From assembly GCF_002001085.1 (NCBI RefSeq), contig NZ_MUNU01000019.1:186001-250000 (forward strand): a DNA stretch of 64,000 nt. Direction: 5' to 3'. This document shows positions 48,657-58,010 of the stretch, one piece after another. Position 1 is the first letter of the stretch; each line of letters starts with the position of its first letter. The stretch comes from Rhodanobacter sp. B05. Its GTDB lineage: Bacteria > Pseudomonadota > Gammaproteobacteria > Xanthomonadales > Rhodanobacteraceae. The notes beneath the pieces were generated by a model. The model made no database searches. It was not told where the DNA came from and worked only from the letters and a program-made list of their open reading frames with translations. The position numbers and the translations under genes are program-made.

Positions 48657-49646
48657 TCAAGGCTTGCGCGAGGCGGCATACGCTGCGGCCGCGATCATGT
48701 CCCTCAACGACAGATGTGAGGCTTCCTGCTGCATCGGCGCGGCGGCGGTGTTGGCGCGCCCGCCGAGCCGAAACAGGATCAGCTCGCGAATGATGTAGGT
48801 CGGCGAGCGACTCGCGAGCGGCGGGATGTTGCCAACGCCGCGCAGGTCGGAACCGTGGCAGGATTCGCAAGGCAGCGCCTCGCCGGCACCCTTCGAGGCG
48901 ATCACCGCACCGCGCGCGATGCTGCCGGGCGGCACGTAAGCAACAAAACCAAACCGCGTGTCACGCAACTCGGTGCGTGCGATGTCGGTGGACGTCTCGA
49001 TGATGCGATTACCGATCGGCTCGCGCGCGTTGCCGGTGTCGGCGACCAGGATAAAGTGCACCATGTGCGTCTTCGGCACGGTCGCGGTTTCGATCACCTG
49101 CGTCCATGGTTTGTAGTGCAGACTGGAAAAGTATCCCGCGGCCTGCTTAAGGTCCGCATCCGTGACATGGGTCGCCTCGGCCGGCATGAAGCGCGCCATT
49201 TCCGGTCCTCCGCTGACGCGCTTGCCGCTGCGAAACGCCTTCACTTGTTCGATGATGTACGCGGCCGGCAGTCCCGCCAGTGGTGCGTTCTCCGGCCTGC
49301 CTTGTCCTGTCGGCAGATGGCAGAACGCGCAGGCCCACGCCGGCTTGCGTCCCCGCGCGACAATGCGCGGCATCGGCGGATGATCCTGCGGAAACCAGTC
49401 CGGCGCGCCGAACATGTGGTCATAGTCGGCGAGCGTGTACGTGCGCGCACTGCCTGGCACGTGCAGCGGCTTGTGCATGTCCGGCATCGGCGCATGCGCA
49501 GCGGGTGGTGGATTGAGCGGAAACGCCCATTCCATCGCGGCACGCAATTCGGCGTCGGGCGGCGTCGGTGCACTTTGTGCGAACACGAACGTCGACAGCC
49601 CCGTGGCCAGGGCCGCCAGCAGCATGGGTAACTTGGACGTGAGCAT
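48657..49646 (-). CDS. Periplasmic dihaem cytochrome c
   Basis: The 329-residue protein has a signal peptide (MLTSKLPMLLAALATGLSTFVFA) and two haem c sites, CAFCH at about residue 100 and CESCH at about 268. It looks like a tandem cytochrome c4-like protein, probably an electron carrier to an oxidase. The start is the ATG at 49646, 5 bp after the end of the decayed gene 49652-49925, suggesting a former operon. A longer upstream frame belongs to that relic. Confidence 0.88.
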   Translation of the reverse strand: MLTSKLPMLLAALATGLSTFVFAQSAPTPPDAELRAAMEWAFPLNPPPAAHAPMPDMHKPLHVPGSARTYTLADYDHMFGAPDWFPQDHPPMPRIVARGRKPAWACAFCHLPTGQGRPENAPLAGLPAAYIIEQVKAFRSGKRVSGGPEMARFMPAEATHVTDADLKQAAGYFSSLHYKPWTQVIETATVPKTHMVHFILVADTGNAREPIGNRIIETSTDIARTELRDTRFGFVAYVPPGSIARGAVIASKGAGEALPCESCHGSDLRGVGNIPPLASRSPTYIIRELILFRLGGRANTAAAPMQQEASHLSLRDMIAAAAYAASRKP

Positions 49647-49651
49647 GCGAT

Positions 49652-49925
49652 TTACTCCGCCGTGTGTTTCGAACCGGGAGCCAGCTTCGTCGAATGTAGC
49701 AGGAACACCTGCCAGCCTTGCGCGTGCCGGTGCAACACCGCGCTTTCCAGATAGCGCTAATGTTTGATTGCCTGTCCGTTGCGGATTTCGGAAATCAGTC
49801 CTGCTGCAGATCCGACATCTGTCCAGAATCAGGTAGTTGTGCGTGCACAGATTGCGATAGCGGGCTACGTCATGAGCGGCCGACGCAGCGTAATACGCGA
49901 CGATAATCTGGTTGGCTGTGGCCAC
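49652..49925 (-). pseudogene. Decayed NTF2-like/DUF4440 (SnoaL-type) gene
   Basis: Three minus-strand frames together carry parts of one small alpha+beta domain. Frame one has ANQIIVAYYAASAAHDVA and YRNLCTHNYLILD at the 5' end. A second frame has MSDLQQD. A third has LISEIRNGQAIKH, an in-frame TAG, then YLESAVLHRHAQGWQVFLLH and STKLAPG up to the stop at 49652-49654. The pattern fits a DUF4440/SnoaL-type protein broken by frameshifts and a nonsense codon. The bases to 50190 show no gene. Homology is by eye. Confidence 0.5.
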
Positions 49926-50190
49926 GTCGTTCGGACTCGCTGCAACGATTCCGCCCTGCGAATGCAGCGCGGCGACGCTGGGCAGCCAATGTCGTCCTAC
50001 TGATGTGACATTGCGTGCTCAACGGTTCGCCCCCCAGCGCAGCCGCAAACTGGCCTGCCCGAAACCGGCCGTTCGTCACCGTCTCCTTGGGGTCGTGAGC
50101 TGCCTGCCACCAAAAGCCAAACATCACTAACCGTCGGCAGCACGGTGATCGACCTAGACTGGTAACGCTGATCACGCCTCCAGTGCGCGC

Positions 50191-51072
50191 TTACAGCGTG
50201 AACCCACTGGTGAAGCAACGTGATTCGCCCGACAACGGGTCGACGAACGCCAACTGTTGCGCCAGCAATTTCAGTGGTCGCCGATAATCATCCGGAGCTG
50301 TATCCGCCAGCACGGGATAGCAGCGGTCATGCAGGATAGCCGCCCCCAGTGCCGCCATGTGCACGCGCAACTGGTGCTTGCGTCCGGTCACGGGCTGCAG
50401 CGCGTAGCGCCAGTACGTAGCGCCACGTTCGATAACGTCGATGCAGGTTTCGCTATTGGGCTCACCCGCGCTCTCGCACATGCGGAAGAACGGCTCGCCG
50501 CGAACGATGCGCGAGCGTCGCCATAACGGGAACGCCAGCCCGGGCAACGGCGCCGCCAACGCCTCGTATCGCTTCTCAATCCGGCGCTCGCGGAACAGCG
50601 CCTGGTAGGCCGCGCGACTGGCCGGGTTGGCCGAAAACAGCACCAGCCCTGCCGTGGCCCGATCGATCCGGTGCAATGGCACCAGTTGCGGGTTGTCCAG
50701 ACGCCGGATCAGGCACCGCAACAAGGTCTGCTCGACAAAGCCGCCGGCCGGCGTCACCGGCAGGAAGTGTGGCTTGTCGGCCACCACCAGATGCTCGTCG
50801 ACGTGCAACACGGTTTCGGTGAACGGTATCTCCGTCTCGTCCTCGACTTCGCGGTAGTAGTGGATGCGCATCCCTTCGCGATAGCGGGAGTCGGCGACGA
50901 TCGCCACTCCCAGTCCATCCAGCACCCGGCCGCGCGCAATCCGGTCCAGCCATTGCTCGCGACCGATCGCGGGAAAGCGCGCGCACAGCGCCTCCAGCAC
51001 GCTTGTCCACGCGCCCGCCGGTAGATGCACCGTGCTGGCCTGGCTGTCGCGACGAAAGGGATAATCGGACAT
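50191..51072 (-). CDS. RluA-family RNA pseudouridine synthase
   Basis: The 293-residue protein has the RluA catalytic motif with Asp in LVPLHRIDRATAGLVLFS, the N-terminal strand VVADKPHFLPVTPAGG and RKHQLRVHMAALGAAILHDRCYP. An S4-like N-terminal region (residues 20-70) is weak. The exact rRNA or tRNA target is unknown. It diverges from the yaeQ gene. Confidence 0.9.
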   Translation of the reverse strand: MSDYPFRRDSQASTVHLPAGAWTSVLEALCARFPAIGREQWLDRIARGRVLDGLGVAIVADSRYREGMRIHYYREVEDETEIPFTETVLHVDEHLVVADKPHFLPVTPAGGFVEQTLLRCLIRRLDNPQLVPLHRIDRATAGLVLFSANPASRAAYQALFRERRIEKRYEALAAPLPGLAFPLWRRSRIVRGEPFFRMCESAGEPNSETCIDVIERGATYWRYALQPVTGRKHQLRVHMAALGAAILHDRCYPVLADTAPDDYRRPLKLLAQQLAFVDPLSGESRCFTSGFTL

Positions 51073-51179
51073 GATCGCCGCAGTCTAGCGGCGGCATGCT
51101 CGCGCAGCGTCATGCCCGGGCCGAACCCGTGGCAACGCGAGCGCGTACAATGGGCGGCTGTTGTCCCACGGCACCGCGC

Positions 51180-51737
51180 ATGGCACTGAACTCCACCATC
51201 TACAAGGTCGAACTGCAGGTCAGCGACATGGATCGGCACTACTACGCCACCCATGCGTTGACCCTGGCGCGGCATCCCTCGGAAACCGAGGAGCGGCTGA
51301 TGATCCGGCTGCTGGCGTTCGCCCTGTACGCGGACGACCGGCTGGAGTTCGGCAAGGGCATCAGCGACGAGGACGAGCCGGCGCTGTGGCGCAAGGCGTA
51401 TACCGACGAGATCGAGTTGTGGATCGAAGTCGGCCAGCCCGACGAGACACGCATCCGCAAGGCCTGCGGTCGCTCGCGCCAGGTCGTGGTGATCAATTAC
51501 GGCGGCAACGCCGCAGGGATCTGGTGGAACAAGGTCGGTGCGGCGCTGAACCGCAACAGGAACCTCACCGTGCTCGACATTCCCGCCGGCACCGTGGCCG
51601 AACTGGTCGAGTTGCTGCAGCGTGGCATGCGCCTGCAGTGCCTGATCCAGGATGGCCAGTTGCAAGTGATGAACGATGCCGATGCGGTCGCCGTCGATCC
51701 GCTGCGGCGCATGGCACCCGCCGAAACGATCAGCTGA
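51180..51737 (+). CDS. yaeQ: YaeQ family protein
   Basis: The 185-residue protein matches YaeQ: MALNSTIYKVELQVSDMDRH, HPSETEERLMIRLLAFAL and WNKVGAALNRNRNL. YaeQ has a PD-(D/E)XK-like fold and was linked to suppression of rfaH loss, but its activity is not clear. The start at the ATG 51180 removes an out-of-family lead. The next gene follows 6 bp on. Confidence 0.92.
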   Translation: MALNSTIYKVELQVSDMDRHYYATHALTLARHPSETEERLMIRLLAFALYADDRLEFGKGISDEDEPALWRKAYTDEIELWIEVGQPDETRIRKACGRSRQVVVINYGGNAAGIWWNKVGAALNRNRNLTVLDIPAGTVAELVELLQRGMRLQCLIQDGQLQVMNDADAVAVDPLRRMAPAETIS

Positions 51738-51743
51738 ACGGGC

Positions 51744-52349
51744 ATGCCGGCGACCGCGCATGACACCTCGCTGCGCCGCGTCGTGGGCATCGTGGCACTG
51801 CTCAATCTGGGCTATTTCGGCGTCGAATTCGCGGTGGCGCTGGCGATTGGTTCGGTCTCGCTGTTCGCCGACAGTGTCGATTTCCTGGAAGACGCCTCGG
51901 TCAACCTGCTGATCCTGCTCGCGCTCGGCTGGAGCCTGAAAGCTCGAGCGCGCGTGGGCATGGGGTTGGCCGGCATCCTGCTGGTGCCCGCGCTCGCCAC
52001 GCTATGGGCGCTGTGGAGCAAGTTTCAGCTTCCCGCGCCGCCGGCACCGCTGCCGCTGACCGTTACCGGCTTCGGCGCGATGCTCGTCAACTTCGGCTGC
52101 GCGATGCTGCTGATGCGCTACCGCCATCACGGCGGCAGCCTGACCCGGGCTGCATTTCTGTCGGCACGCAACGACGTATTCGCGAACATCGCCATCGTGA
52201 TCGCCGGCGCAGCCACCGCGATGACGCATGCGGTCTGGCCCGACATGGTCGTCGGCGCGGGCATCATGCTGATGAACGCAGATGCGGCGCGCGAAGTCTG
52301 GCAGGCGGCGCGCAGCGAGCATCAGGGCGCAATCGATCTGCATGCCTGA
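51744..52349 (+). CDS. Truncated CDF-like cation transporter
   Basis: The 201-residue protein has the CDF membrane half with six hydrophobic segments. Metal-site motifs are [13 protein letters not shown] (in TM2) and [13 protein letters not shown] (in TM5). The cytoplasmic C-terminal dimerisation domain is absent. This size is seen in a minor CDF-like branch, so it need not be broken. Substrate unknown. It starts 6 bp after yaeQ. Confidence 0.8.
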   Translation: MPATAHDTSLRRVVGIVALLNLGYFGVEFAVALAIGSVSLFADSVDFLEDASVNLLILLALGWSLKARARVGMGLAGILLVPALATLWALWSKFQLPAPPAPLPLTVTGFGAMLVNFGCAMLLMRYRHHGGSLTRAAFLSARNDVFANIAIVIAGAATAMTHAVWPDMVVGAGIMLMNADAAREVWQAARSEHQGAIDLHA

Positions 52350-52423
52350 GCCGGGTCGATCGGGACGCCGCGTCCCGTTTGCCGGATAATCGCCGCTTCG
52401 TCCACGTTGCCACGGAGTCACCC

Positions 52424-52858
52424 ATGCGCTGGTTGCTGTCCCTGCTCGCCGTTTTCGGTCTCGCCGCCTGCACCGCCGCTCCGCCGGCACATGCTGCCGG
52501 CCATGTCGACAAGCTCACCACCATCGACACCACGGTCGGCACCGGCGCCGAAGCCAAGCCCGGCATGAAGGTCACCGTGCACTACACCGGCTGGCTGTAT
52601 GACGACAGCGCCAGGAACAAACACGGCAGCAAGTTCGACAGCTCGCGCGATCATGGCGAACCGTTCTCGTTCGTGCTCGGCGCAGGCAACGTGATCGAGG
52701 GCTGGGACCTGGGTGTGGCCGGCATGCGCGTGGGCGGCAAGCGCACCCTGCTGATCCCGGCTGCGCTCGGCTATGGCGCGAACGGCGCCGGTGACGACAT
52801 TCCGCCGAACGCCTCGCTGGTATTCGACGTGGAACTGCTGGACATCAACACACCTTGA
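52424..52858 (+). CDS. FKBP-type peptidyl-prolyl isomerase, lipoprotein or periplasmic
   Basis: The 144-residue protein has a signal with a possible lipobox (VFGLAAC) and one FKBP domain: [51 protein letters not shown] and [12 protein letters not shown]. It assists folding in the periplasm. Start at the ATG 52424 with signal. The MITE-like element begins 3 bp after its stop. Confidence 0.93.
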   Translation: MRWLLSLLAVFGLAACTAAPPAHAAGHVDKLTTIDTTVGTGAEAKPGMKVTVHYTGWLYDDSARNKHGSKFDSSRDHGEPFSFVLGAGNVIEGWDLGVAGMRVGGKRTLLIPAALGYGANGAGDDIPPNASLVFDVELLDINTP

Positions 52859-52861
52859 GCC

Positions 52862-53157
52862 CTAGGGATGCCCTGATCTATTCAACGCAGGCGTCACCGG
52901 TCATGTCTGTCTGCAGCTGGGTGGCGTGCCGGCGAAGGCAGGCTGGCCGCCTGTCGAGACGGTGCACCGCACAGATGTGGGCAGACATGACCGGCCCGAA
53001 CCGATTGAAAACAAGGATGAAGGGTGATGTCCAGAAGGCCCGCAGGCGGCAGCGCGCGGCTTGCCAAGGCGGCCAGCCTTGCCTGCGCCACGCACTGCCG
53101 CCTGCGAACCTTCTGGACATCATGCCGCCTGTGCTGAATAGATCAGGGCATCCCTAG
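52862..53157. mobile_element. MITE-like palindromic element with perfect 23-bp terminal repeats
   Basis: The first 23 bases (52862-52884, CTAGGGATGCCCTGATC...) are the exact inverse of the last 23 (53135-53157). Inside lie hairpin 1 (CCGGTCATGTCTG at 52897-52909 with its inverse at 52982-52994) and hairpin 2 (GATGTCCAGAAGG at 53026 with its inverse at 53109; GCAGGCGGCAG at 53042 with its inverse at 53095). The loops of the two hairpins are also inversely related (GGCTGGCCGCC). No coding frame of note. Outer CTAG or TA on both sides would be the target duplication. Confidence 0.85.
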
Positions 53158-53349
53158 ACCGTTTTCCCGCTGGCGCCAACCGCACCACTCGACGCTTCCG
53201 AAGTGATCCGTGACCGCCCGGTCAGCCGCGGAAGTTCGCTATACTTTTCGCGGTGTCAGGGGGAGTCGGTGGCATGCAGCAGGTTTTTCCGTTACCCAGA
53301 CCGTACCGGGCCGGGCCGCCAGCCCTGGTGACCAGGTAGCGACGTTTTC

Positions 53350-55158
53350 GTGAACGCCCGCCGCTCGTTCTTGGCCGAACTCAATCGCCGCAACGTGCCG
53401 CGCGCCGGCGCCTTGTATGCGGCTGGCACGTGGGCACTCGCCCAGGGAATCGCACAGTTGGGGCCGGCGTTCGGCGCACCGGACTGGGTGACACGCTGGT
53501 TCGTGATTGCCTGTGTCATCGGCTTCCCGTTCTGGCTGGCGTTTGCATGGTTCTACGAATTCACGCCCCAAGGCCTGAGGCGCGAAAGCGAGATCGCGCC
53601 CGCTGATCCGATCGCGCACTCGACCGCACGCAAGCTGGATTTCTGGATCATCGGCATTCTCGGCGTGGCGGTCGTGCTGCTGCTGACCAATCAACTGGTC
53701 GGGCGCAAAGATGTGAACCCGGGCGCGACGGCCGCCCGGGTCGATGCGTCGAGCACGGCAAGCATTCCCGAAAAATCCATCGCCGTGCTGCCTCTGGTCA
53801 ACGACAGCGGCGACAAGGACCAGCAGTATTTTTCCGACGGCCTGTCGGAGGACTTCATCAACGCGCTGTCGCAGTTCGAGGGCTTGAAGGTCATCGGACG
53901 CAACTCCGCATTCCAGTTCCGCAACAGCACGGACGATGCAAAAGCCATCGGCGCCAAGCTCGGCGTGACGCACCTGCTGGAAGGCAGCGTGCGCCGGGAA
54001 GGCGACGAGGTGCGCATCAGTGCGGAGCTGATCAACACTCGCGACGGCAGCACCTTGTGGTCGCAGCATTACGACCGGCCATACAAGAACCTGTTCGCGC
54101 TGCAGGACGAGATCACCCACGCCATTGCCAGCGCCTTGCAGGCGAAGCTGCTTGAGAGCAGCGGCGCCGTGGCGCAGAGTGATCGACCGCCCAGTGGAAA
54201 CCTCGCCGCATACTCGGCATTTCTGCAGGCAAAGTCTGGCGAAGGTGGCACCCAGGCCGCCATTGCCGATCTCCAGCGCGCCATACGACTCGATCCAGGT
54301 TACGCAGCTGCCTACGCGTTCCAGTCGAAACTGTGGACGGCTCTCTACAACAGCGGGTTGAACGGGGCCGATGCCACACAGGCCATTGCCAATGCCCGTG
54401 CTGCCGCGGATTCCGCACTGGCGCTCGACCCGGACCTCGCCGATGCACATCTCGCACATGCCTCCCTGCTCGTTTCCGCCGATTTCAACTGGGCCGGCGC
54501 CGAGGCCGAGGCGCGGCGTGCCGTTCAACTCGCGCCCGCCGATTCCGGCGCGGTCAACTCACTGGCGCGGATGCTCGCCGCGCAGGGCCACCCACATGAA
54601 GCGATTGGACTGTTGCGGCGCTCGCTGTCGCTCGATCCGCGCAACACCGGTGCGTGGCGCTTGCTGCGCTGGCAGCTGTTGATCCTCGGACGACTGGACG
54701 AGGCCGAGCAGGCTACCCGGGTGGCCAATTCATTGCTGCCGCCGGGTGCCAAAGACACCTATGTGCAACTGGCATCCATCGCGGTGTTGCGCGGCAATTT
54801 CCAGGCGGCACTGGACTTCGCGCTCCGCGAACGCGGGCCATCCTGGCGGCGCTTCGGGCTGGCATTGGCTCGACAGATCGGCCCCGATCACGCTGCCGCG
54901 GATTCGGCGCTGCAGACGCTCATCGCGCATGACGCCGGCACGGCGGCGTTCCAGATCGCCGAGGTGTATGCGTTGCGCAAGGATCCGGACAATGTCTTCA
55001 AGTGGCTGGATCGCGCCTGGGATACTCGCGATTCGGGCATCACGACCCTGCTCTACGATCCATTCATTCAACGCTACAAGAGCGACCCGCGTTTCGCCGT
55101 GTTCTGCCGCAAGGTCGGGTTGCCGGTGCCGGTGCCGGTGCCGGGGCGTGGCGGGTGA
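53350..55158 (+). CDS. Membrane-anchored FlgO/TPR-domain protein
   Basis: The 602-residue protein starts with the helical anchor common to membrane TPR proteins and cyclase-like regulators (SFLAELNRRNVPRAGALYAA, then two TM segments), and a third TM near residues 98-117. A FlgO/TolB-like domain follows (IAVLPLVNDSGDKDQQYFSD), then about six TPR-like repeats to the C-terminus. No cyclase domain. The tail PVPVPVPGRGG comes from GGTGCC repeats. GTG start at 53350; a TATACT -10-like element lies at about 53242. Function unknown. Confidence 0.8.
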   Translation: MNARRSFLAELNRRNVPRAGALYAAGTWALAQGIAQLGPAFGAPDWVTRWFVIACVIGFPFWLAFAWFYEFTPQGLRRESEIAPADPIAHSTARKLDFWIIGILGVAVVLLLTNQLVGRKDVNPGATAARVDASSTASIPEKSIAVLPLVNDSGDKDQQYFSDGLSEDFINALSQFEGLKVIGRNSAFQFRNSTDDAKAIGAKLGVTHLLEGSVRREGDEVRISAELINTRDGSTLWSQHYDRPYKNLFALQDEITHAIASALQAKLLESSGAVAQSDRPPSGNLAAYSAFLQAKSGEGGTQAAIADLQRAIRLDPGYAAAYAFQSKLWTALYNSGLNGADATQAIANARAAADSALALDPDLADAHLAHASLLVSADFNWAGAEAEARRAVQLAPADSGAVNSLARMLAAQGHPHEAIGLLRRSLSLDPRNTGAWRLLRWQLLILGRLDEAEQATRVANSLLPPGAKDTYVQLASIAVLRGNFQAALDFALRERGPSWRRFGLALARQIGPDHAAADSALQTLIAHDAGTAAFQIAEVYALRKDPDNVFKWLDRAWDTRDSGITTLLYDPFIQRYKSDPRFAVFCRKVGLPVPVPVPGRGG

Positions 55159-55170
55159 AAGCGCCAGCGG

Positions 55171-56028
55171 TCAATCCGCCAGCGCCGCCTCGTCCCGCCC
55201 CTGCTGGCGAATCATCGCCTCCTCGCGTGCGTCGATGATCGACTGCATCACGCTGTCGACATCGGCGATGCGTTCGTCGAACTCGAACTGGCCGGTGAGC
55301 TCGGTGTCCGGGTGCAGCTCGCCCAGTTCATATAGCGACCACATCTCCTCGCCGTAGTGCGTATCCAGCAGTTCCGGCGCGAAGCGCGACAGGCTGATGC
55401 TGATATTGCCCACGTCACGCCGCAGCATCGTGCGCGCGTTGTTGTTGCCCGACGCACTGACTGCCTGCGGCAGATCGATGATCACCGGGCCGTCCGGCCC
55501 GACCAGCACGTTGTATTCGGACAGGTCGCCGTGGATCAGTCCCACGCACAGCATGCGGGCGACCTGCTGCATCAGGAACCGGTGGTAGCGGCGCGCCTCG
55601 TCGGCCGACAGCTCGACCTCGCCCAGCCGCGGCGCCGAATGGCCGTCCGCATCGGTGACCAGCTCCATCACCAGCACGCCGCTGAAATAGCCATACGGTT
55701 TGGGTACGCGCACGCCGGCGGCGGTCAGCTGGTACAGCGCGTCGACCTCGGCATTCTTCCAGGCGGCCTCGGCCTCCTTGCGACCGAACCTGGTGGCCTT
55801 GCCCATCGCCCGCGCCTGCCGGCTGCCGCGCACCTTGCGGCCTTCCTGGTATTGCACGCGCGCCTGGAAGCTGCGCTGGGCCATGTCCTTGTAGACCTTG
55901 GCGCAGCGCACCTCATCGCCCGAGCGCACGACGTAGACGGAGGCTTCCTTGCCGCTCTTCAGCGGTCGCAGCACCTGGTCGATCACGCCTTCGTCGATCA
56001 GGTCCTGCAGGCCCTTGGGGGTTTTCAT
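55171..56028 (-). CDS. RIO1-type serine/threonine protein kinase
   Basis: The 285-residue protein has the RIO kinase core: P-loop-like LKSGKEASVYVVRSGDEVRCAK, the catalytic loop LIHGDLSEYNVLV and the metal-binding IIDLPQAVSASGNN. Bacterial RIO kinases are widespread but substrates are unknown. The ATG at 56028 follows a strong CTCCCCCGCGC lead. It converges with the TPR gene, their stops 13 bp apart. Confidence 0.92.
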   Translation of the reverse strand: MKTPKGLQDLIDEGVIDQVLRPLKSGKEASVYVVRSGDEVRCAKVYKDMAQRSFQARVQYQEGRKVRGSRQARAMGKATRFGRKEAEAAWKNAEVDALYQLTAAGVRVPKPYGYFSGVLVMELVTDADGHSAPRLGEVELSADEARRYHRFLMQQVARMLCVGLIHGDLSEYNVLVGPDGPVIIDLPQAVSASGNNNARTMLRRDVGNISISLSRFAPELLDTHYGEEMWSLYELGELHPDTELTGQFEFDERIADVDSVMQSIIDAREEAMIRQQGRDEAALAD

Positions 56029-56103
56029 GCGCGGGGGAGCTTCAACAGTTCGTGGAATAACCCCCATTATGGCCGATTGGCGGCCTTATCCGGGCGTTTC
56101 CGA

Positions 56104-57117
56104 TCAGCCCACCGTCAGCAGCCGATCCCGCGCCGCCGCGGCCATCTCGAACGAATGCCGTCGCGCCGCGTGGTCGAACACGTTGGCGGTGATCATCAGC
56201 TCGTCCGGCCGATGCCGCTCGATGAAGGCGGCGACACCGTCCTTCACCGTGTCGGCATCGCCGACCACGGCGCAGGCCAGCGCGCGCTCCACCATCAGCT
56301 TTTCCGGCGGCGTCCAGTAGCTCTCGATATCGTCGATCGGCGGCGGGATCAGGCCCGGGCGGCCGCGGCGCAGGTTGATGAAGCTCTGCTGCTGGGTGGT
56401 GAACAGGCGCCGCGCCTCCGTATCGCTGTCGGCGGCAACCACGTTGATGCCGAGCATCGCGTAGGGCTGCTGCAGCCGCGCCGACGGCCTGAAATCCCGT
56501 CGATACAGCGCCAGTGCCTCGTCCATCGCATCCGGCGCGAAGTGCGAGGCGAACGCGAACGGCAGGCCGAGCTGTGCCGACAGCTGGGCGCTGAACAGGC
56601 TGGAGCCGAGCAGCCACACCGGCACCTCGATGCCGGCACCCGGCACCGCACGCACCGGCTGGCCCGGTTGCGCCGGCTCGAAATAGCCCAGCAGTTCCAG
56701 CACGTCATGCGGGAACGCGTCGGCGCTGTCGAAATAGCGGCGCAACGCTTTTGCCGTGGGCTGGTCGGTGCCCGGCGCGCGACCCAGGCCGAGGTCGATC
56801 CGCCCCGGATACAGCGAGGCCAGCGTGCCGAACGCCTCGGCCACCTGCAGCGGCGCGTGATTCGGCAACATGATGCCGCCGGCGCCGACGCGGATCGTCG
56901 AGGTGCCGCCGGCCACGTGCCCGATCAGCACGGCGGTGGCGGCGCTGGCGATGCCCGGCATGTTGTGGTGCTCGGCCAGCCAGTAGCGCCGGTAGCCGAG
57001 CCGCTCGCCCAGCTGCGCCAGGTCCAGCGTGTTGCGGAACGCCTGGCTGGCGTCGCTGCCTTCGGTGACCGGGGCCAGGTCGAGGATGGAAAACGGAATC
57101 ATCGCGCGATCTCTCAT
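56104..57117 (-). CDS. LLM-class flavin-dependent oxidoreductase
   Basis: The 337-residue luciferase-like monooxygenase resembles YhbW/MsnO8 types: [51 protein letters not shown] and [16 protein letters not shown]. It would use FMNH2 and oxygen on an unknown substrate. An ATG at 57102 (MIPFSIL) is the alternative start. It diverges from the RsuA-like gene by 86 bp. Confidence 0.9.
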   Translation of the reverse strand: MRDRAMIPFSILDLAPVTEGSDASQAFRNTLDLAQLGERLGYRRYWLAEHHNMPGIASAATAVLIGHVAGGTSTIRVGAGGIMLPNHAPLQVAEAFGTLASLYPGRIDLGLGRAPGTDQPTAKALRRYFDSADAFPHDVLELLGYFEPAQPGQPVRAVPGAGIEVPVWLLGSSLFSAQLSAQLGLPFAFASHFAPDAMDEALALYRRDFRPSARLQQPYAMLGINVVAADSDTEARRLFTTQQQSFINLRRGRPGLIPPPIDDIESYWTPPEKLMVERALACAVVGDADTVKDGVAAFIERHRPDELMITANVFDHAARRHSFEMAAAARDRLLTVG

Positions 57118-57203
57118 GGCGGCAAGCCCTCGATCTGGGGGCGAATGCGACGATTGCCAGCTGAAGCCCGGCGCCAACGCCTACAATGCCTCGACTTCAT
57201 TCC

Positions 57204-57926
57204 ATGGCATCCCTGATGACCGAAGCAGTCCGCCTGGCCAAACGCGTTGTTGCGCTGACCGGCTGCTCGCGCCGCGAAGCCGAGCAATACATCGAGGGTG
57301 GCTGGGTACGGGTCGACGGGGTGGTGGTGGAAGAGCCGCAGTTCATGATCGAGGCGCAAGCCGTCGAACTCACCCCGGGCGCCACGCCGACACCCGCCGA
57401 ACCGGCCACCCTGGTGCTGCACAAGCCGGCCGGTTGCGACCCGGAAGACGCTCGCAACCTCGTCACGCCAGCTACCCGCTGGTCTGCAGACCCTTCCGCG
57501 GTGCGGCCGCTGAAGCGCCATCTGCAACGACTGGGCGCACCGCTGCCGCTGGCGGCCGATGCCAGCGGGTTGCTGATCTTCACCCAGGACTGGCGCGTCA
57601 CGCGCAAGCTCAGTGAGGACATCGACCGCATCGAACAGGAATTCGTGGTCGAAGTGCGGGGGGAGCTGATACCGAACGGCCTGGCCCTGCTCAACCATGG
57701 CCTGCAGTTCAATCACTACGCGATGCCGCCGATCAAGGTCAGCTGGCAGAGCGATAACCGCCTGCGCTTCGCGTTCAAGCGATTGCAGCCGGCGCAGATC
57801 CGGCCCATGTGCGAGGCGGTCGGCCTCACCGTGCTGGCGATGAAGTGCCTGCGCGTGGGCCGCATCCCGCTGGCGAAATTGCCCGCTGGCGAATGGCGTT
57901 ACCTGGCGCCGAGCGAGCGCATCTGA
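57204..57926 (+). CDS. RluF/RsuA-like protein lacking the catalytic aspartate
   Basis: The 240-residue protein has an N-terminal S4 RNA-binding domain (LAKRVVALTGCSRREAEQYI, GGWVRVDGVVVEE) and a pseudouridine-synthase-like domain (LVLHKPAGCDPED). Where the family has GRLDxDxxGL, here it reads LPLAADASGLL, so the Asp is Ala at about residue 117. The later NRQIRRM motif is changed to PAQIRPM. It is probably not an active synthase but an RNA-binding relative. A TACAAT -10-like sequence lies at about 57182; an ATG at 57216 is another possible start. Confidence 0.85.
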   Translation: MASLMTEAVRLAKRVVALTGCSRREAEQYIEGGWVRVDGVVVEEPQFMIEAQAVELTPGATPTPAEPATLVLHKPAGCDPEDARNLVTPATRWSADPSAVRPLKRHLQRLGAPLPLAADASGLLIFTQDWRVTRKLSEDIDRIEQEFVVEVRGELIPNGLALLNHGLQFNHYAMPPIKVSWQSDNRLRFAFKRLQPAQIRPMCEAVGLTVLAMKCLRVGRIPLAKLPAGEWRYLAPSERI

Positions 57927-58010
57927 GCCGACCTCACCAGCACCGGCGAAAACGCATAGACTTGCCGGGTACCACATGTCCATCCAACCGATCGCACCGA
58001 GGAGAAAAGC

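Noticed and set aside
48449-48679. A 76-codon minus-strand frame upstream of the cytochrome end
   Set aside because: It crosses the GGGGTC palindrome, has no motif, and overlaps the cytochrome 3' end.
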